Source of the DNA: Sulfurimonas sp.
GTDB taxonomy: Bacteria > Campylobacterota > Campylobacteria > Campylobacterales > Sulfurimonadaceae
Length of the DNA: 64,000 nt
Direction: 5' to 3'
Assembly (NCBI RefSeq): GCF_029027405.1
Contig: NZ_CP093396.1
Span: 1,178,001 to 1,242,000 of the forward strand
Shown: positions 9,921 to 19,399 of the stretch, piece after piece
Numbering within the stretch: position 1 is the stretch's first letter
Layout: every line of letters starts with the position of its first letter
Program-made: the position numbers and the translations under genes
The notes under the pieces: model-generated
What the model was told of the DNA's origin: nothing
Seen by the model: only the letters and a program-made list of their open reading frames with translations
Database searches by the model: none

Positions 9921-11579
9921 ATGGCGTTCGATAACGAATTAGTTGAAGAAGAAGAAAATTTTGCAGAGATGTTTGCTGCAAGTGAGAAAAAGCAAGAATC
10001 AAGTCGCATCGTAGAAGGTGAGATTGTTGAGATTCAAGCAGATGAAAACAGAGCATTAGTTGGTGTTGGCGATAAGCTAGAAGGTATTGTAAATCTTGAT
10101 GAAATCCGTGGTGAAGACGGAGAGTTGATGTTTAATACTGGAGATAAGATTAAAGTAATGGTTATGGGATACTACAATGAGCGTCCTAAAATCTCTTATA
10201 AAAAAGTTTTGGAGCAACAAAAAACTATTGATTTTATTGATGCACACAAAGAAGACTTTGAAGAAGTTGTTATTGAAGGTATTATCACTAAGAAAAATCG
10301 TGGTGGTTATGTTGTAGAAGCTGATGATGTTTCTTTCTTTATGCCTCGTTCATTAGCGGCTTTTAAAGAGGGCGATGATGTAGTAGGTCGTAAAATCAAA
10401 GCTCAAGTTGTTAAAGTAGATGCTGAAGAAAATTCTATAGTAGTTTCTCGTCGTAAATTATTTAACGAAGAGAGAAAGAAAAAGAAAGAAATCATTGACA
10501 AATTAATGGAAGATGATGTTATTGTAGAAGGCGTAATCAAAAAAATTACTAGCTATGGAATGTTTGTAGATGTTGGTGGTGTTGATGGTTTAGTTCACTA
10601 TAATGAAATTAGCTATAAAGGTCCAGTTAATCCATCTAAACTTTATAAAGAGGGCGATATTGTAACTGTTAAAGCCATCTCTTATGATAAAGATAAAAGA
10701 CATCTTTCTCTATCAATTAAAGCTGTTTTACCAGACCCATGGGCAGAAGTTGAGAGTGAGCTAGATGAAGGTGATACAATTACTGTAACTGTTTCAAATA
10801 TTGAAGCTTATGGTGTATTTGTTGACCTTGGAAATGATATTGAAGGTTTCTTACATATTTCAGAAATTACTTGGAGCAAAAATGTTAAAAATCCTAACGA
10901 TCATTTAACTGTTGGCGAAGAGATTGATGTTGAAGTTATTGAGATTAATCCTAATACTCATAAACTAAGAGTTTCACTAAAAAGACTTTTACCAAAACCA
11001 TTCGATGAGTTTGTTAAAAACTACAACGAAGGAGATATAGTAACTGGAACAGTTACATCTCTTACTGATTTCGGTGCGTTTGTTCGTATTGGTTCAGTTG
11101 AAGGTTTGTTGCATAATCAAGATATATCTTGGGATAAAAATACTAAATGTAAAGATGTTTTAAAATCAGGTGATGAAGTAGAAGTGAAAATTGCTAAAAT
11201 CAATAATGAAGATCAAAAAATATCTTTAAACCGTAAAACTCTTTTGGAATCACCAATAGACAAATTTGCAACAACTCATAAAGTAAATACTCCTATTACG
11301 GGGACTATCCGTGATATCAAAGATTTTGGTGTATTCGTATCTTTAGAAGATGGTGTCGACGCGCTTATTCGTGATGAAGATTTAACTCCACTAATAAAAG
11401 AAGAATTAGAAGCTGGTCAAGAGATTGAAGCTGCTATCGCTGTTATTGATACTCGTAGAGACCGTATCCGTTTATCTGTAAAAAAATTAGATTATATTAA
11501 AAATCAGGCACTTTTAGAAGAAATTAATGATAACTCATCAAATTCTCTAGGTGACTTGATAAAAGATAAATTCAAATAA
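9921..11579 (+). CDS. rpsA: 30S ribosomal protein S1
   Basis: RNA-binding ribosomal protein that helps messages without strong ribosome sites to engage the 30S subunit. The 552 residues contain about six S1 (OB-fold) repeats; the later ones are easiest to see, each with a G-x-F-V core such as SYGMFVDVGGVDGLVHYNEI near 210, AYGVFVDLG near 295, DFGAFVRIGSVEGLLHNQDI near 380 and DFGVFVSLEDGVDALI near 470. The acidic N-terminus and length fit Campylobacterota S1. The next gene starts one base after the stop. Confidence 0.96.
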   Translation: MAFDNELVEEEENFAEMFAASEKKQESSRIVEGEIVEIQADENRALVGVGDKLEGIVNLDEIRGEDGELMFNTGDKIKVMVMGYYNERPKISYKKVLEQQKTIDFIDAHKEDFEEVVIEGIITKKNRGGYVVEADDVSFFMPRSLAAFKEGDDVVGRKIKAQVVKVDAEENSIVVSRRKLFNEERKKKKEIIDKLMEDDVIVEGVIKKITSYGMFVDVGGVDGLVHYNEISYKGPVNPSKLYKEGDIVTVKAISYDKDKRHLSLSIKAVLPDPWAEVESELDEGDTITVTVSNIEAYGVFVDLGNDIEGFLHISEITWSKNVKNPNDHLTVGEEIDVEVIEINPNTHKLRVSLKRLLPKPFDEFVKNYNEGDIVTGTVTSLTDFGAFVRIGSVEGLLHNQDISWDKNTKCKDVLKSGDEVEVKIAKINNEDQKISLNRKTLLESPIDKFATTHKVNTPITGTIRDIKDFGVFVSLEDGVDALIRDEDLTPLIKEELEAGQEIEAAIAVIDTRRDRIRLSVKKLDYIKNQALLEEINDNSSNSLGDLIKDKFK

Positions 11580-11580
11580 G

Positions 11581-12060
11581 ATGCAAATTTTTTTAAAGTG
11601 GTTTACTCCAGTCTTAGCACTTGGAGTTGCCGTCTTTATAATCTTTTTTTTAATCTCAATAAATTCTTCACAAGAGCAAAATTATTTTGAACCACTTGAA
11701 CATAAAAGTGAAGTAACTCAAAAAAAATCTGAAAAAGTATGGCTAAATCATTTTTCAAAATCTCAAAGGTTAGGATATTTTTATCCTGTTAATGAAGCCT
11801 TCATAGAGATGGATTTAGTTGAAAACATTATAAGTAAAACAATTTATAAATTATCTGCTGCTTTATTAGACCCTTATCAACTATTTTGTTTAAGAGAAGA
11901 GCTAAAGCAACATGGATTAAAATATTATCTCAAACGAGATAAAAATAGTGTAGAATTACTAATCTACTCAAAAAATATTAAAAAATTAAACTCTTTAGTT
12001 AGAGTATTGAAAAACTATCAAATTTCAGCCAAAGTTGAGCTGTACAAAGAGGATATATAG
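11581..12060 (+). CDS. Small membrane-anchored protein between rpsA and serA
   Basis: A 159-residue protein of unknown function. One transmembrane segment at about 8-30 (VLALGVAVFIIFFLISI) has a short N-terminal tail, so the rest is probably periplasmic. The C-terminal 80 residues alternate charged strands and helices and end in VLKNYQISAKVEL, which has the look of a small alpha/beta fold such as SPOR, but I cannot assign it. It lies tightly between rpsA and serA. I recall a similar small periplasmic protein at the same place in Campylobacter jejuni, which argues that it is a real gene. Confidence 0.75.
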   Translation: MQIFLKWFTPVLALGVAVFIIFFLISINSSQEQNYFEPLEHKSEVTQKKSEKVWLNHFSKSQRLGYFYPVNEAFIEMDLVENIISKTIYKLSAALLDPYQLFCLREELKQHGLKYYLKRDKNSVELLIYSKNIKKLNSLVRVLKNYQISAKVELYKEDI

Positions 12061-12061
12061 A

Positions 12062-13651
12062 ATGACTAAATATACAGTTGTAGTTTGTGACCACATACAT
12101 GAATCAGGGTTGAAGATTCTTCAAGATGATGAAAATATAAACTTTGTTATGGCAGCAGATATGGATAAAAAAGAGTTAGTTCAAAATATCATACCAACTG
12201 CAGATGTGGCAATAACAAGAAGTTCAACAGATGTAGATGCAAGATTTATTGCAGCTGCTAAAAATATGAAAGCAATAGTTCGTGCTGGTGTTGGTGTTGA
12301 TAATGTTGATATTGAAGGTTGTTCAAAAGAAGGAATAATTGTAATGAATGTTCCAACAGCAAATACAATTGCAGCTGTAGAATTAACAATGACACATATG
12401 CTTTCATGTATGAGAATGTTTCCATATTCACATGACCATCTTAAAAACCAAAGGGTTTGGAAAAGAGAAAAATGGTATGGCCATGAGATGAAAGGTAAAA
12501 AGTTAGGTGTCATAGGTTTTGGTAATATTGGTTCTCGTGTTGCAAAACGAGCAGCTTCTTTTGAAATGGAAATTATTGCTTATGACCCTTATATTCACCC
12601 ATCTAAAGTTACTGACTGTGATATGACATATACTAAAAGCTTTGAAGATATTTTAGCTTGTGACATAATTACAATTCATACTCCTAAAAATCAAGAAACT
12701 TTAAATATGATTGATGAAAAAGAGATTGCTAAAATGAAAGATGGTGTTGTTTTAATCAACTGCGCAAGAGGTGGTCTTTATAATGAAGAAGCTTTATATA
12801 ATGGTTTAAAATCAAAAAAAATTCGTTTTGCTGGCATAGATGTATTTAATAAAGAACCTGCAACTGACCATCCACTTTTAGACCTAGATAATATATGTGT
12901 TTCACCTCATTTAGGTGCGAATACATTTGAATCTCAATATAATATTGGTACTCAAGCAGCAACTAATGCTCTTGAAGCTGCAAAGGGTATCTCATTTGCT
13001 CATGCAATGAACTTACCAATAGATGAGAGTAAAATTCCTTCTTTTGTAAAGCCGTTTTTAGAGATGGGACAAAAAATAGGTTTTCTTGAATCACAAATGA
13101 ATAAATCACAAATAATTGCGATTAAAGTTAGTGGTCATGGAGAAATTGCAAACTATGTAGAGTCTCTTTCTACATTTGTTGCAGTCGGTGCAATGAGTCA
13201 AAATAGTGGAGATACTATTAACTATGTAAATGTTGATTTTGTTGCAAAAGAAAAAGGCATTAAAATTGAGTCTGAATCTTTAGGAGATTCATCTGTATAT
13301 AAAAATTTAATTACTATAAAACTTACAACAGCAGAAGGCACAACTACAATAAGTGCTACTATTTTTGATGATGGTGTGCAAAGAATTGTCGCAATAGATG
13401 GTTTTGATATTGAAGTTGCACTTAAAGGCGATATGATTTTATTTAAAAATAGTGATGTCCCAGGTGTAATAGGGAGCATTGGCTCTACATTAGCAAAGCA
13501 TAATGTAAATATTGCTGATTTCTCACTCGCAAGAAATGATAATGCAGAAGCTTTAGCTGTAATACTTGTAGATAATGCAGTCAATGATGAAACAATGCAA
13601 GAACTAACATCTCTAGATGCTTGTTTAGGTGTAAACTACGCAAGACTTTAG
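12062..13651 (+). CDS. serA: D-3-phosphoglycerate dehydrogenase
   Basis: First step of serine synthesis, oxidising 3-phosphoglycerate with NAD. The 529-residue protein is the long form: catalytic and Rossmann domains at 1-315 (GVIGFGNIGSRVA for NAD; INCARGG and SPHLGANT supplying the catalytic arginine and histidine), an intervening ASB-like domain, and a C-terminal ACT domain from about 455 (GVIGSIGSTLAKHNVNI). I start at 12062 rather than an upstream in-frame ATG at 12035, because MTKYTVVV is the usual N-terminus and AGAGGA stands about 9 nt before it. The start is one base after the preceding stop. Confidence 0.95.
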   Translation: MTKYTVVVCDHIHESGLKILQDDENINFVMAADMDKKELVQNIIPTADVAITRSSTDVDARFIAAAKNMKAIVRAGVGVDNVDIEGCSKEGIIVMNVPTANTIAAVELTMTHMLSCMRMFPYSHDHLKNQRVWKREKWYGHEMKGKKLGVIGFGNIGSRVAKRAASFEMEIIAYDPYIHPSKVTDCDMTYTKSFEDILACDIITIHTPKNQETLNMIDEKEIAKMKDGVVLINCARGGLYNEEALYNGLKSKKIRFAGIDVFNKEPATDHPLLDLDNICVSPHLGANTFESQYNIGTQAATNALEAAKGISFAHAMNLPIDESKIPSFVKPFLEMGQKIGFLESQMNKSQIIAIKVSGHGEIANYVESLSTFVAVGAMSQNSGDTINYVNVDFVAKEKGIKIESESLGDSSVYKNLITIKLTTAEGTTTISATIFDDGVQRIVAIDGFDIEVALKGDMILFKNSDVPGVIGSIGSTLAKHNVNIADFSLARNDNAEALAVILVDNAVNDETMQELTSLDACLGVNYARL

Positions 13652-13655
13652 TGAT

Positions 13656-13680
13656 AATTGAGGTTTTAAACCTCACAATT
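13656..13680 (+). terminator. Hairpin after serA
   Basis: AATTG-AGGTTT and AAACCT-CA-CAATT can pair over about 11 bp with a 2-nt bulge. It directly follows serA and is followed by A-rich rather than T-rich DNA, so it would be a weak intrinsic terminator for the plus strand. The core is shared with the pheS leader hairpin. The rest of the 293-bp gap to 13945 holds only a short minus-strand reading frame with hydrophobic residues and no ribosome site, which I do not call. Confidence 0.5.
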
Positions 13681-13944
13681 AAAAAGATAAATATACTAAA
13701 CCCTATAATTACCGCTACTAATGACGCACTGGAGTGGTAACTTAAATTCATAAAGTTTTTCATTAAGCCAAGATGCGCAAAAATGGCTAAATAAAACAAG
13801 AAGATGTATGAAGTTTTTATACCTTTTTAATATAAGCTGCTACACCTATTCTCACTATTGAAAAACTAATTAATTATTTGTTATAAAAGTGTATATTTTA
13901 CATATTTATATAGTAAAATGTGATAATTTTATCAAAGGATACTA

Positions 13945-14862
13945 ATGAAATTTTTTTCTATAATCTTTATCGGTGCACTTTTAGCACTAGGAGCGAGTGT
14001 TTTATCAGCTAACGAGCAAAACCTTCAAATATTTAGTGTAGACAACTCCAAAGGTACTATCAACGCTAAAACAGTTCAAAAAGCTTTTTCAGATGTTGAA
14101 GTAATAGTTGATGTTAATAATGACATGAACTCAATCTTCTCAAAAAGATATGGTAAAGTTCATCATAAAAAGTACAACTTAGCAATCTTTACAAATGATA
14201 AACTGATAAAGAAACTTATGCATAAATATCCTAGTATTGGTATGATAACACCACTTACTATGTCGATTTATGTAGATGCAAATAATCAAATTAATGTTTC
14301 TACTCTTTCCTTGGCTGGTATGTCTAGAATCACAAAGATTCCTGTAACAAACCCAAACCTCATAGCATACTCAAAGTTAGTAGATTCAGCACTTCATAAG
14401 GCACTACCAAATGGTAAGTACTTAAGTGTAAACCATGAAGCAAGGGCATCTGATGATGTAGTAACTGAGTTTACAACAGAGTTTGAACTTGAAGATGGTG
14501 AAACATATGTAGATGCAAAAGAGAGTTTTAAAGAAGAGTTTGAAAGTGAAATAAGTCCAGTTGGATTTTTAGTTCCAAAGTCTTATTCATTTAAGCATGA
14601 TTCTTATGATTTTTTCGATACTTATTCTATCATTAGATTTAATGCTATATATCCAGTTTCTAAAAATCATCCAGATGCTGGTGCTTATGCTCCTTTTTCA
14701 GTAGTAATATATAAGAAAAAAGGTGATGACACTGTGCATATAGCTTACCCATCTATTGACAATTGGATCGGTGATTTAGGTATCAAAGATGAAGCTACAG
14801 TTAAAGCAGTTCGTGAAACTCAAGATATGATTAAAGGTATCCTAGAAGAACTTACTGAGTAG
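13945..14862 (+). CDS. Exported protein, possibly DUF302-related
   Basis: A 305-residue protein with a signal peptide (residues 1-22, ending VLSANE). Two halves show a similar layout: LAIFTNDKLIKKLMHKYP followed by ITPLTMSIYVD near 90-120, and APFSVVIYKKKGDD near 250. This strand pattern recalls DUF302 domains, which I judge likely but not certain. An acidic linker (TTEFELEDGETYVD) separates the halves. It stands alone between serA and selD with a GGA ribosome site. The function is unknown. Confidence 0.65.
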   Translation: MKFFSIIFIGALLALGASVLSANEQNLQIFSVDNSKGTINAKTVQKAFSDVEVIVDVNNDMNSIFSKRYGKVHHKKYNLAIFTNDKLIKKLMHKYPSIGMITPLTMSIYVDANNQINVSTLSLAGMSRITKIPVTNPNLIAYSKLVDSALHKALPNGKYLSVNHEARASDDVVTEFTTEFELEDGETYVDAKESFKEEFESEISPVGFLVPKSYSFKHDSYDFFDTYSIIRFNAIYPVSKNHPDAGAYAPFSVVIYKKKGDDTVHIAYPSIDNWIGDLGIKDEATVKAVRETQDMIKGILEELTE

Positions 14863-15015
14863 TTTATACTTAATTTTTTTTGAATATGTTAATGATACTT
14901 TAATTTTTAAATCAGTAAAATATAAAACATTACCTATGGATTGGGTGTACATAAATGTGATTCTATTACTGCACTTTTACCCTCCCCATATAATAAAATA
15001 ATTTAAGGCTAATAT

Positions 15016-16050
15016 ATGAATAACAAAGCTAAGTTAACTAAGTTCGTTCAAGCAGCTGGTTGAGCGGCAAAGATGGGTCCGGGAGATCTAAAACATACAA
15101 TTTGCTCACTTGTTCCAGATGATGAAAACTTACTTGTAGGATTTGAGAATTCTGAAGATGCTTCAGTTTATAAGATAAATGAAAATGAAGCCTTAGTTCA
15201 GACAGTTGATTTTATTACACCAGTTGTTGATGACCCTTTTATATATGGGAAAATTGCTGCTGCAAACTCTTTATCAGATATATTTGCGATGGGAGCGGAG
15301 GTCAAAACTGCTTTAAATATTGTAGGTTTTGATAAAGTAAATCATAATTATGAAGTTTTGAGTGAGATACTTAAAGGTGGAAATGAGAAGATAAAAGAGT
15401 GTGGTGGTATCTTAGTTGGTGGTCATACAATCGAAACACCTGAAATGTACTATGGCTTAAGCGTTACAGGCATGATACATCCAAGTAAGGTTTTAAGAAA
15501 CAATACTCCAAAAATTGGGCATGTTTTAGTCTTAACAAAGCCTATTGGTATGGGTATCTTAACCACAGCGATTAAAAGAGATATGTTAAGTGAACAAACA
15601 ATGCTAGAAACTATTAAAATCTTAGAAACTCTTAACTACCTTCCATCTAAGTTATTAGCTGAGTATGAAGTAAGTGCTTGTACTGATGTAACAGGTTTTG
15701 GTCTGTTAGGTCATGCACTAGAGTCAACTAACGATAATGTTACTTTATCTATAGATGCTAGTAAGGTTCCAGTTATCACAGATGCTTTTGAGTTGGTAAG
15801 TAAAGATGTAGTTCCAAGTGGAAGTAAAAAAAATATGAAGTATTTAGAGGATAAGGTTACTTATATCGGAGAGACACAAAAATATAAGTTAATGTTTTGT
15901 GACGCACAAACATCAGGTGGGCTTTTGATTTCTATGAAAGAAAGTGATGCTAAAGAGTATATAAAAAGAGTAGAAGATTTTACCTATGGTTACGCAACTG
16001 TTATTGGGAATATTATTCCTCGTGCAGATAGACCGATTATAGTGTACTAG
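15016..16050 (+). CDS. selD: Selenide, water dikinase containing selenocysteine (in-frame UGA)
   Basis: Makes selenophosphate, the selenium donor for selenocysteine. The gene opens at ATG 15016 and reads through a TGA at 15061-15063 (codon 16), giving FVQAAG-U-AAKMGPGDL, exactly where other SelD proteins carry the catalytic Cys or Sec before the glycine-rich segment. The 344-residue product has the AIR-synthase fold markers DFITPVVDDP, NSLSDIFAMG and VGGHTIE. A conventional finder would start at 15073 and lose the active site. It is the first gene of a selD - selC(minus) - selA - selB cluster. Confidence 0.95.
15061..15108 (+). promoter_or_regulatory. Candidate SECIS element in selD
   Basis: Starting at the UGA, TGAGC at 15061-15065 can pair with GCTCA at 15104-15108, and inside that AGAT pairs with ATCT around an apical loop containing GGGTCC. 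Bacterial SECIS hairpins begin at or just after the UGA and present a GGU-type loop for SelB, so this has the expected place and loop. The pairing is by eye and not energy-tested. Confidence 0.6.
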
Positions 16051-16054
16051 AGTT

Positions 16055-16153
16055 TGGCGAGAAGGCAAAGGAATCGAACCTCCCGAGGATTTGTCAGCAA
16101 AACCTCCAATCAGGGTTGAAACCTGTGGTGCCCACCAGGGTCACATACCCCCC
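16055..16153 (-). tRNA. selC: tRNA-Sec (anticodon TCA), with imperfect stems
   Basis: Read on the minus strand it is 99 nt ending in an encoded GCCA. The T arm is GGTTCGATTCC, the anticodon loop TTTCAAC gives TCA, and there is a long variable arm (GAGG...CCTC) and a six-position D stem, all as in selenocysteine tRNA. Its place between selD and selA supports this. The stems are odd: the 5' end GGGGGGTA pairs with GCCTTCTC only over six positions, three of them G-U, and the D and anticodon stems each hold a purine mismatch. Confidence 0.8.
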
Positions 16154-16211
16154 AATTTTGTACAACGAAAGTTTACACCAGAGTATATAAAAAACATATA
16201 AAAGGGTAAAA

Positions 16212-17561
16212 ATGTTTTTACTAAAATCAATTCCGAAAGTTGATAAGTTTGTTTTACATGAAGATTTTAAAGAATATTCAACATCTTTAATTACAAGTTT
16301 GACAAAAGAAGTTTTACAAAATTTAAGAGAAAATATTTTAAATGAAAAGATAAAAGAGTTTAAAGAAGAAGATTTAATCTTAGAAGTTTTACAAAAATAT
16401 AAAAAAATAACGACACCATCTTTAAAAAAACTTATAAATGCAACGGGTGTTATAGTTCATACAAATTTAGGTAGAAGTCTTATAGACGAGAAAGTATTTG
16501 AAAAAATCAAAACTCTGGCATCTAGTTACAATAATTTAGAATATGATTTAGACAAAGGTAAAAGAGGGGAGAGATATTCTCACATTTCAGATGTAATATG
16601 TAGAGTTCTTGGTTGTGAAGATGTTTTGATAGTGAACAATAATGCAAGTGCTGTCTTTTTGATACTAAATACTTTTGCTAAAAGAAAAGAAGTAATAGTT
16701 AGTCGTGGAGAACTTGTAGAAATTGGTGGAAGTTTTAGAATCCCTGATGTTATGAGAAATAGCGGGGCTAACCTCGTTGAAGTCGGTTCTACAAATAAAA
16801 CAAATCTGCATGATTATGAAGATGCCATAACTCAAAAAACATCTATGCTTATGAAAGTACATAAATCAAACTACTCCATAGAAGGGTTTAGCAGTGAAGT
16901 AGAGTTTAAAGAGTTAGTCGAGTTAGCATCTAGGCATGATGTAATTGACTACTATGATATGGGAAGTGGGCATCTGTTTGATTTGCCTTATGGTCTAGAT
17001 GCTTATGAACCATCAGTTTTAGAGTATATGAAACTAAATCCATCTTTACTCAGTTTTTCAGGGGATAAACTTTTAGGTAGTGTTCAAGCAGGAATCATCG
17101 TTGGGAAAAAAGAGTATATCTCAAAGTTAAAGAAAAATCAACTTCTTAGAATGTTAAGAGTTGATAAAATTACTTTAGCTATTTTAGAAGAAAACATAAC
17201 TTCGGTGTTACTTGGTAAGTTGGAAGATATTCCAACACTTAAAATGCTTTTTAGTAGCGTTGATGAGTTAAAACAAAATGCTCAAAAACTCCTAGATGCT
17301 ATCTCTGATATAGCAGAGTGTCAAATCATTGAAACTACAACTGTTATAGGTGGAGGAACTACGCCAAATAGAAAAATACCAACTATCGCTTTGAGCATAA
17401 AAGTTAAAAATTTTAAACCAAATAAGATGGAAAAATTATTTAGAGCCAAAAGAATTATAGGTCGTATAGAAAATGATAGATTTTTAATAGACTTTAGAGC
17501 AATACAAGAAAAAGAAATTCAAGAACTTATTAATGCAACAAAAGAGATAGCAAGTGTCTAA
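16212..17561 (+). CDS. selA: L-seryl-tRNA(Sec) selenium transferase
   Basis: Pyridoxal-phosphate enzyme that turns seryl-tRNA-Sec into selenocysteinyl-tRNA-Sec using the product of SelD. The 449 residues are normal length. LINATGVIVHTNLGRS near residue 75 and the PLP lysine in SFSGDKLLGSVQAG near residue 285 are the defining motifs. A ribosome site AAAAGGG precedes the ATG. It overlaps selB by 8 nt, so the two are probably made together. Confidence 0.97.
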   Translation: MFLLKSIPKVDKFVLHEDFKEYSTSLITSLTKEVLQNLRENILNEKIKEFKEEDLILEVLQKYKKITTPSLKKLINATGVIVHTNLGRSLIDEKVFEKIKTLASSYNNLEYDLDKGKRGERYSHISDVICRVLGCEDVLIVNNNASAVFLILNTFAKRKEVIVSRGELVEIGGSFRIPDVMRNSGANLVEVGSTNKTNLHDYEDAITQKTSMLMKVHKSNYSIEGFSSEVEFKELVELASRHDVIDYYDMGSGHLFDLPYGLDAYEPSVLEYMKLNPSLLSFSGDKLLGSVQAGIIVGKKEYISKLKKNQLLRMLRVDKITLAILEENITSVLLGKLEDIPTLKMLFSSVDELKQNAQKLLDAISDIAECQIIETTTVIGGGTTPNRKIPTIALSIKVKNFKPNKMEKLFRAKRIIGRIENDRFLIDFRAIQEKEIQELINATKEIASV

Positions 17562-19389
17562 CTTCATTATTGGGACTTGTGGTCATATTGACCATGGAAA
17601 AACAGCACTTATTAAAGCTTTGAATGGCTTTGATGGTGATAGTACAAAAGAAGAACAAGAGCGTGGTATAACCATAGACCTTAGTTTTTCAAACATAAAA
17701 AAAGATGATAAAAATATAGCTTTCATAGATGTACCAGGGCATGAAAAACTTGTAAAAAATATGATAGCTGGAGCATTTTCTTTTGACTGTGTGCTTATAG
17801 TTGTTAGTGCAGTTGAAGGAATTAAACCTCAAACTATAGAGCATCTAGACATTTTAAATCTTTTAGGTGTAAAAAATGCAGTATTAGTGATTACTAAAAA
17901 AGATTTAGTAACAGAGGATGACTTAAAAACAAAGATAAAAGATATACAACTGTTTATATCTGCGTATGATTTTGACATAAAACTTTCTATGGGAGTGTCA
18001 ATTTACGATGAGCAAAGTATAGAAGTTTTAAAAGAAAAGTTGTTTTGTCTAGACGCTAGTTCAAGAGTAGAAGAAAATTTCTTTAGATGCTATGTTGATA
18101 GAGCTTTTAGTTTAAAAGGTATCGGTACAGTTGTAACAGGTACTGTATTGGGTAAATCGCTGAGCTTAAATGAGAAAATTTTTATCTGCGATATGAAAAA
18201 AGAGGCTAAAGTTAAAAACCTTCAAGTACATGACAAAGATACTGACACGGCAAATATCTCAAATAGAGTTGCAATAAACCTAGCAAACATAGATGCTAAG
18301 AGTATTAAACGAGGTTTTGTCATAAGTAAAAAAGGTTATTTAAGAGGTTTTAACCTTGTAGATATATCTTTTAAAACTTTAAATAAAAAGTTTTTACATC
18401 ACAACAGAAACTACTCTATATATATTGGTTCAAAAAAGATAGATGCAAAGATTTTACTTTTTAATTCTGAGGAATCTTTAACTCAAGGTTTTGCAACTAT
18501 TAAAAGTAATGAAGATATATTTAGCATCTACAATGAAAAAATAATTATCAGAGATGGCGGAGTAAGTATAGCTGGTGGAGTAATACTAAATCCTGTAAGT
18601 GAGCCTATGAAAAAAAGTCAAAAATTAGACTTATTAAAGGCACTAGAAGCCAAAGATATCCCAAAAGCTTACTCCATACTACTTTTGGCTCATAAAAAAG
18701 GTTTGGGGCTAATCTCTTCTGCTCAAAGATTTTCACTTTCTCATACAGAAGCACTGGATTATGCAAAAAAGCTAGAAAATTGTTTTGTTGATGAGAGAGA
18801 GTTAATAATTTATCCGAGTTCAACAAAAGAAATCATTTATCAAAATATAAAAGATATATATACAAAAAATCAGTATGCACTTTTGTCAAACTCATCTATA
18901 AAACTTAGACTAAAGTGGGCAAGTGAAGCTTTTATAGAAATGGTTTTAAAAGAACTTTTAGAAGAAGATTTTTTAGTTAAAGATGGAAACCTATATCAAA
19001 ATGCAAACATAGAAGAAGATTTTAAAAGTTCACTAGAAGGTGTGGTTTTAAAACGCTTAGAAGAAGAGGGCTTTGCTCCAACTGCTCCGTATAACATCTA
19101 TGATGAGTTAGATTTAGATAGAAAAATGGGTGATACAATTTTAAAATCATTAACTTCAAAAAAACAAATCATAAGACTTCAGCACAATCTTTTTATCCAC
19201 GCAAACTCTTTAAACAAACTTATCTTTGACATGAAAGAGATAATAAGTAAAGAAGGTTATATAGATATAGCAAATTTTAAAAAAAACTATCCTCTTAGTA
19301 GAAAGTATATTATTGCTTATTTAGAATATTTAGATAATTTTTCACAAATAAAAAAAGAGGGGAATAAAAGAGTGTTTGAAGTTATATAG
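17554..19389 (+). CDS. selB: Selenocysteine-specific elongation factor
   Basis: Delivers selenocysteinyl-tRNA to ribosomes paused at UGA next to a SECIS. The 611 residues start at GTG. The GTPase domain has GTCGHIDHGKTAL (G1), ERGITIDL (G2), DVPGHEKLVKNM (G3) and TKKD (G4). Two beta-barrel domains follow at about 175-340. The C-terminal half (about 350-611) is made of winged-helix repeats that bind SECIS RNA. It starts inside the end of selA. Confidence 0.96.
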   Translation: MSNFIIGTCGHIDHGKTALIKALNGFDGDSTKEEQERGITIDLSFSNIKKDDKNIAFIDVPGHEKLVKNMIAGAFSFDCVLIVVSAVEGIKPQTIEHLDILNLLGVKNAVLVITKKDLVTEDDLKTKIKDIQLFISAYDFDIKLSMGVSIYDEQSIEVLKEKLFCLDASSRVEENFFRCYVDRAFSLKGIGTVVTGTVLGKSLSLNEKIFICDMKKEAKVKNLQVHDKDTDTANISNRVAINLANIDAKSIKRGFVISKKGYLRGFNLVDISFKTLNKKFLHHNRNYSIYIGSKKIDAKILLFNSEESLTQGFATIKSNEDIFSIYNEKIIIRDGGVSIAGGVILNPVSEPMKKSQKLDLLKALEAKDIPKAYSILLLAHKKGLGLISSAQRFSLSHTEALDYAKKLENCFVDERELIIYPSSTKEIIYQNIKDIYTKNQYALLSNSSIKLRLKWASEAFIEMVLKELLEEDFLVKDGNLYQNANIEEDFKSSLEGVVLKRLEEEGFAPTAPYNIYDELDLDRKMGDTILKSLTSKKQIIRLQHNLFIHANSLNKLIFDMKEIISKEGYIDIANFKKNYPLSRKYIIAYLEYLDNFSQIKKEGNKRVFEVI

Positions 19390-19399
19390 TTGCAATAGA

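Noticed and set aside
13581..13799. 72-codon minus-strand frame after serA
   Set aside because: It overlaps serA, begins with TTG, has no ribosome site and passes through the terminator hairpin; the hydrophobic stretch alone is weak evidence.
15073..16050. selD beginning at ATG 15073
   Set aside because: It would lack the catalytic position and the glycine-rich start; the frame continues upstream through a TGA that fits selenocysteine, with a proper ATG at 15016.
16055..16153. tRNA-Ser(TGA) on the plus strand
   Set aside because: The T-arm sequence GGTTCGATTCC and the terminal CCA exist only on the minus strand, where the anticodon is TCA (selenocysteine).
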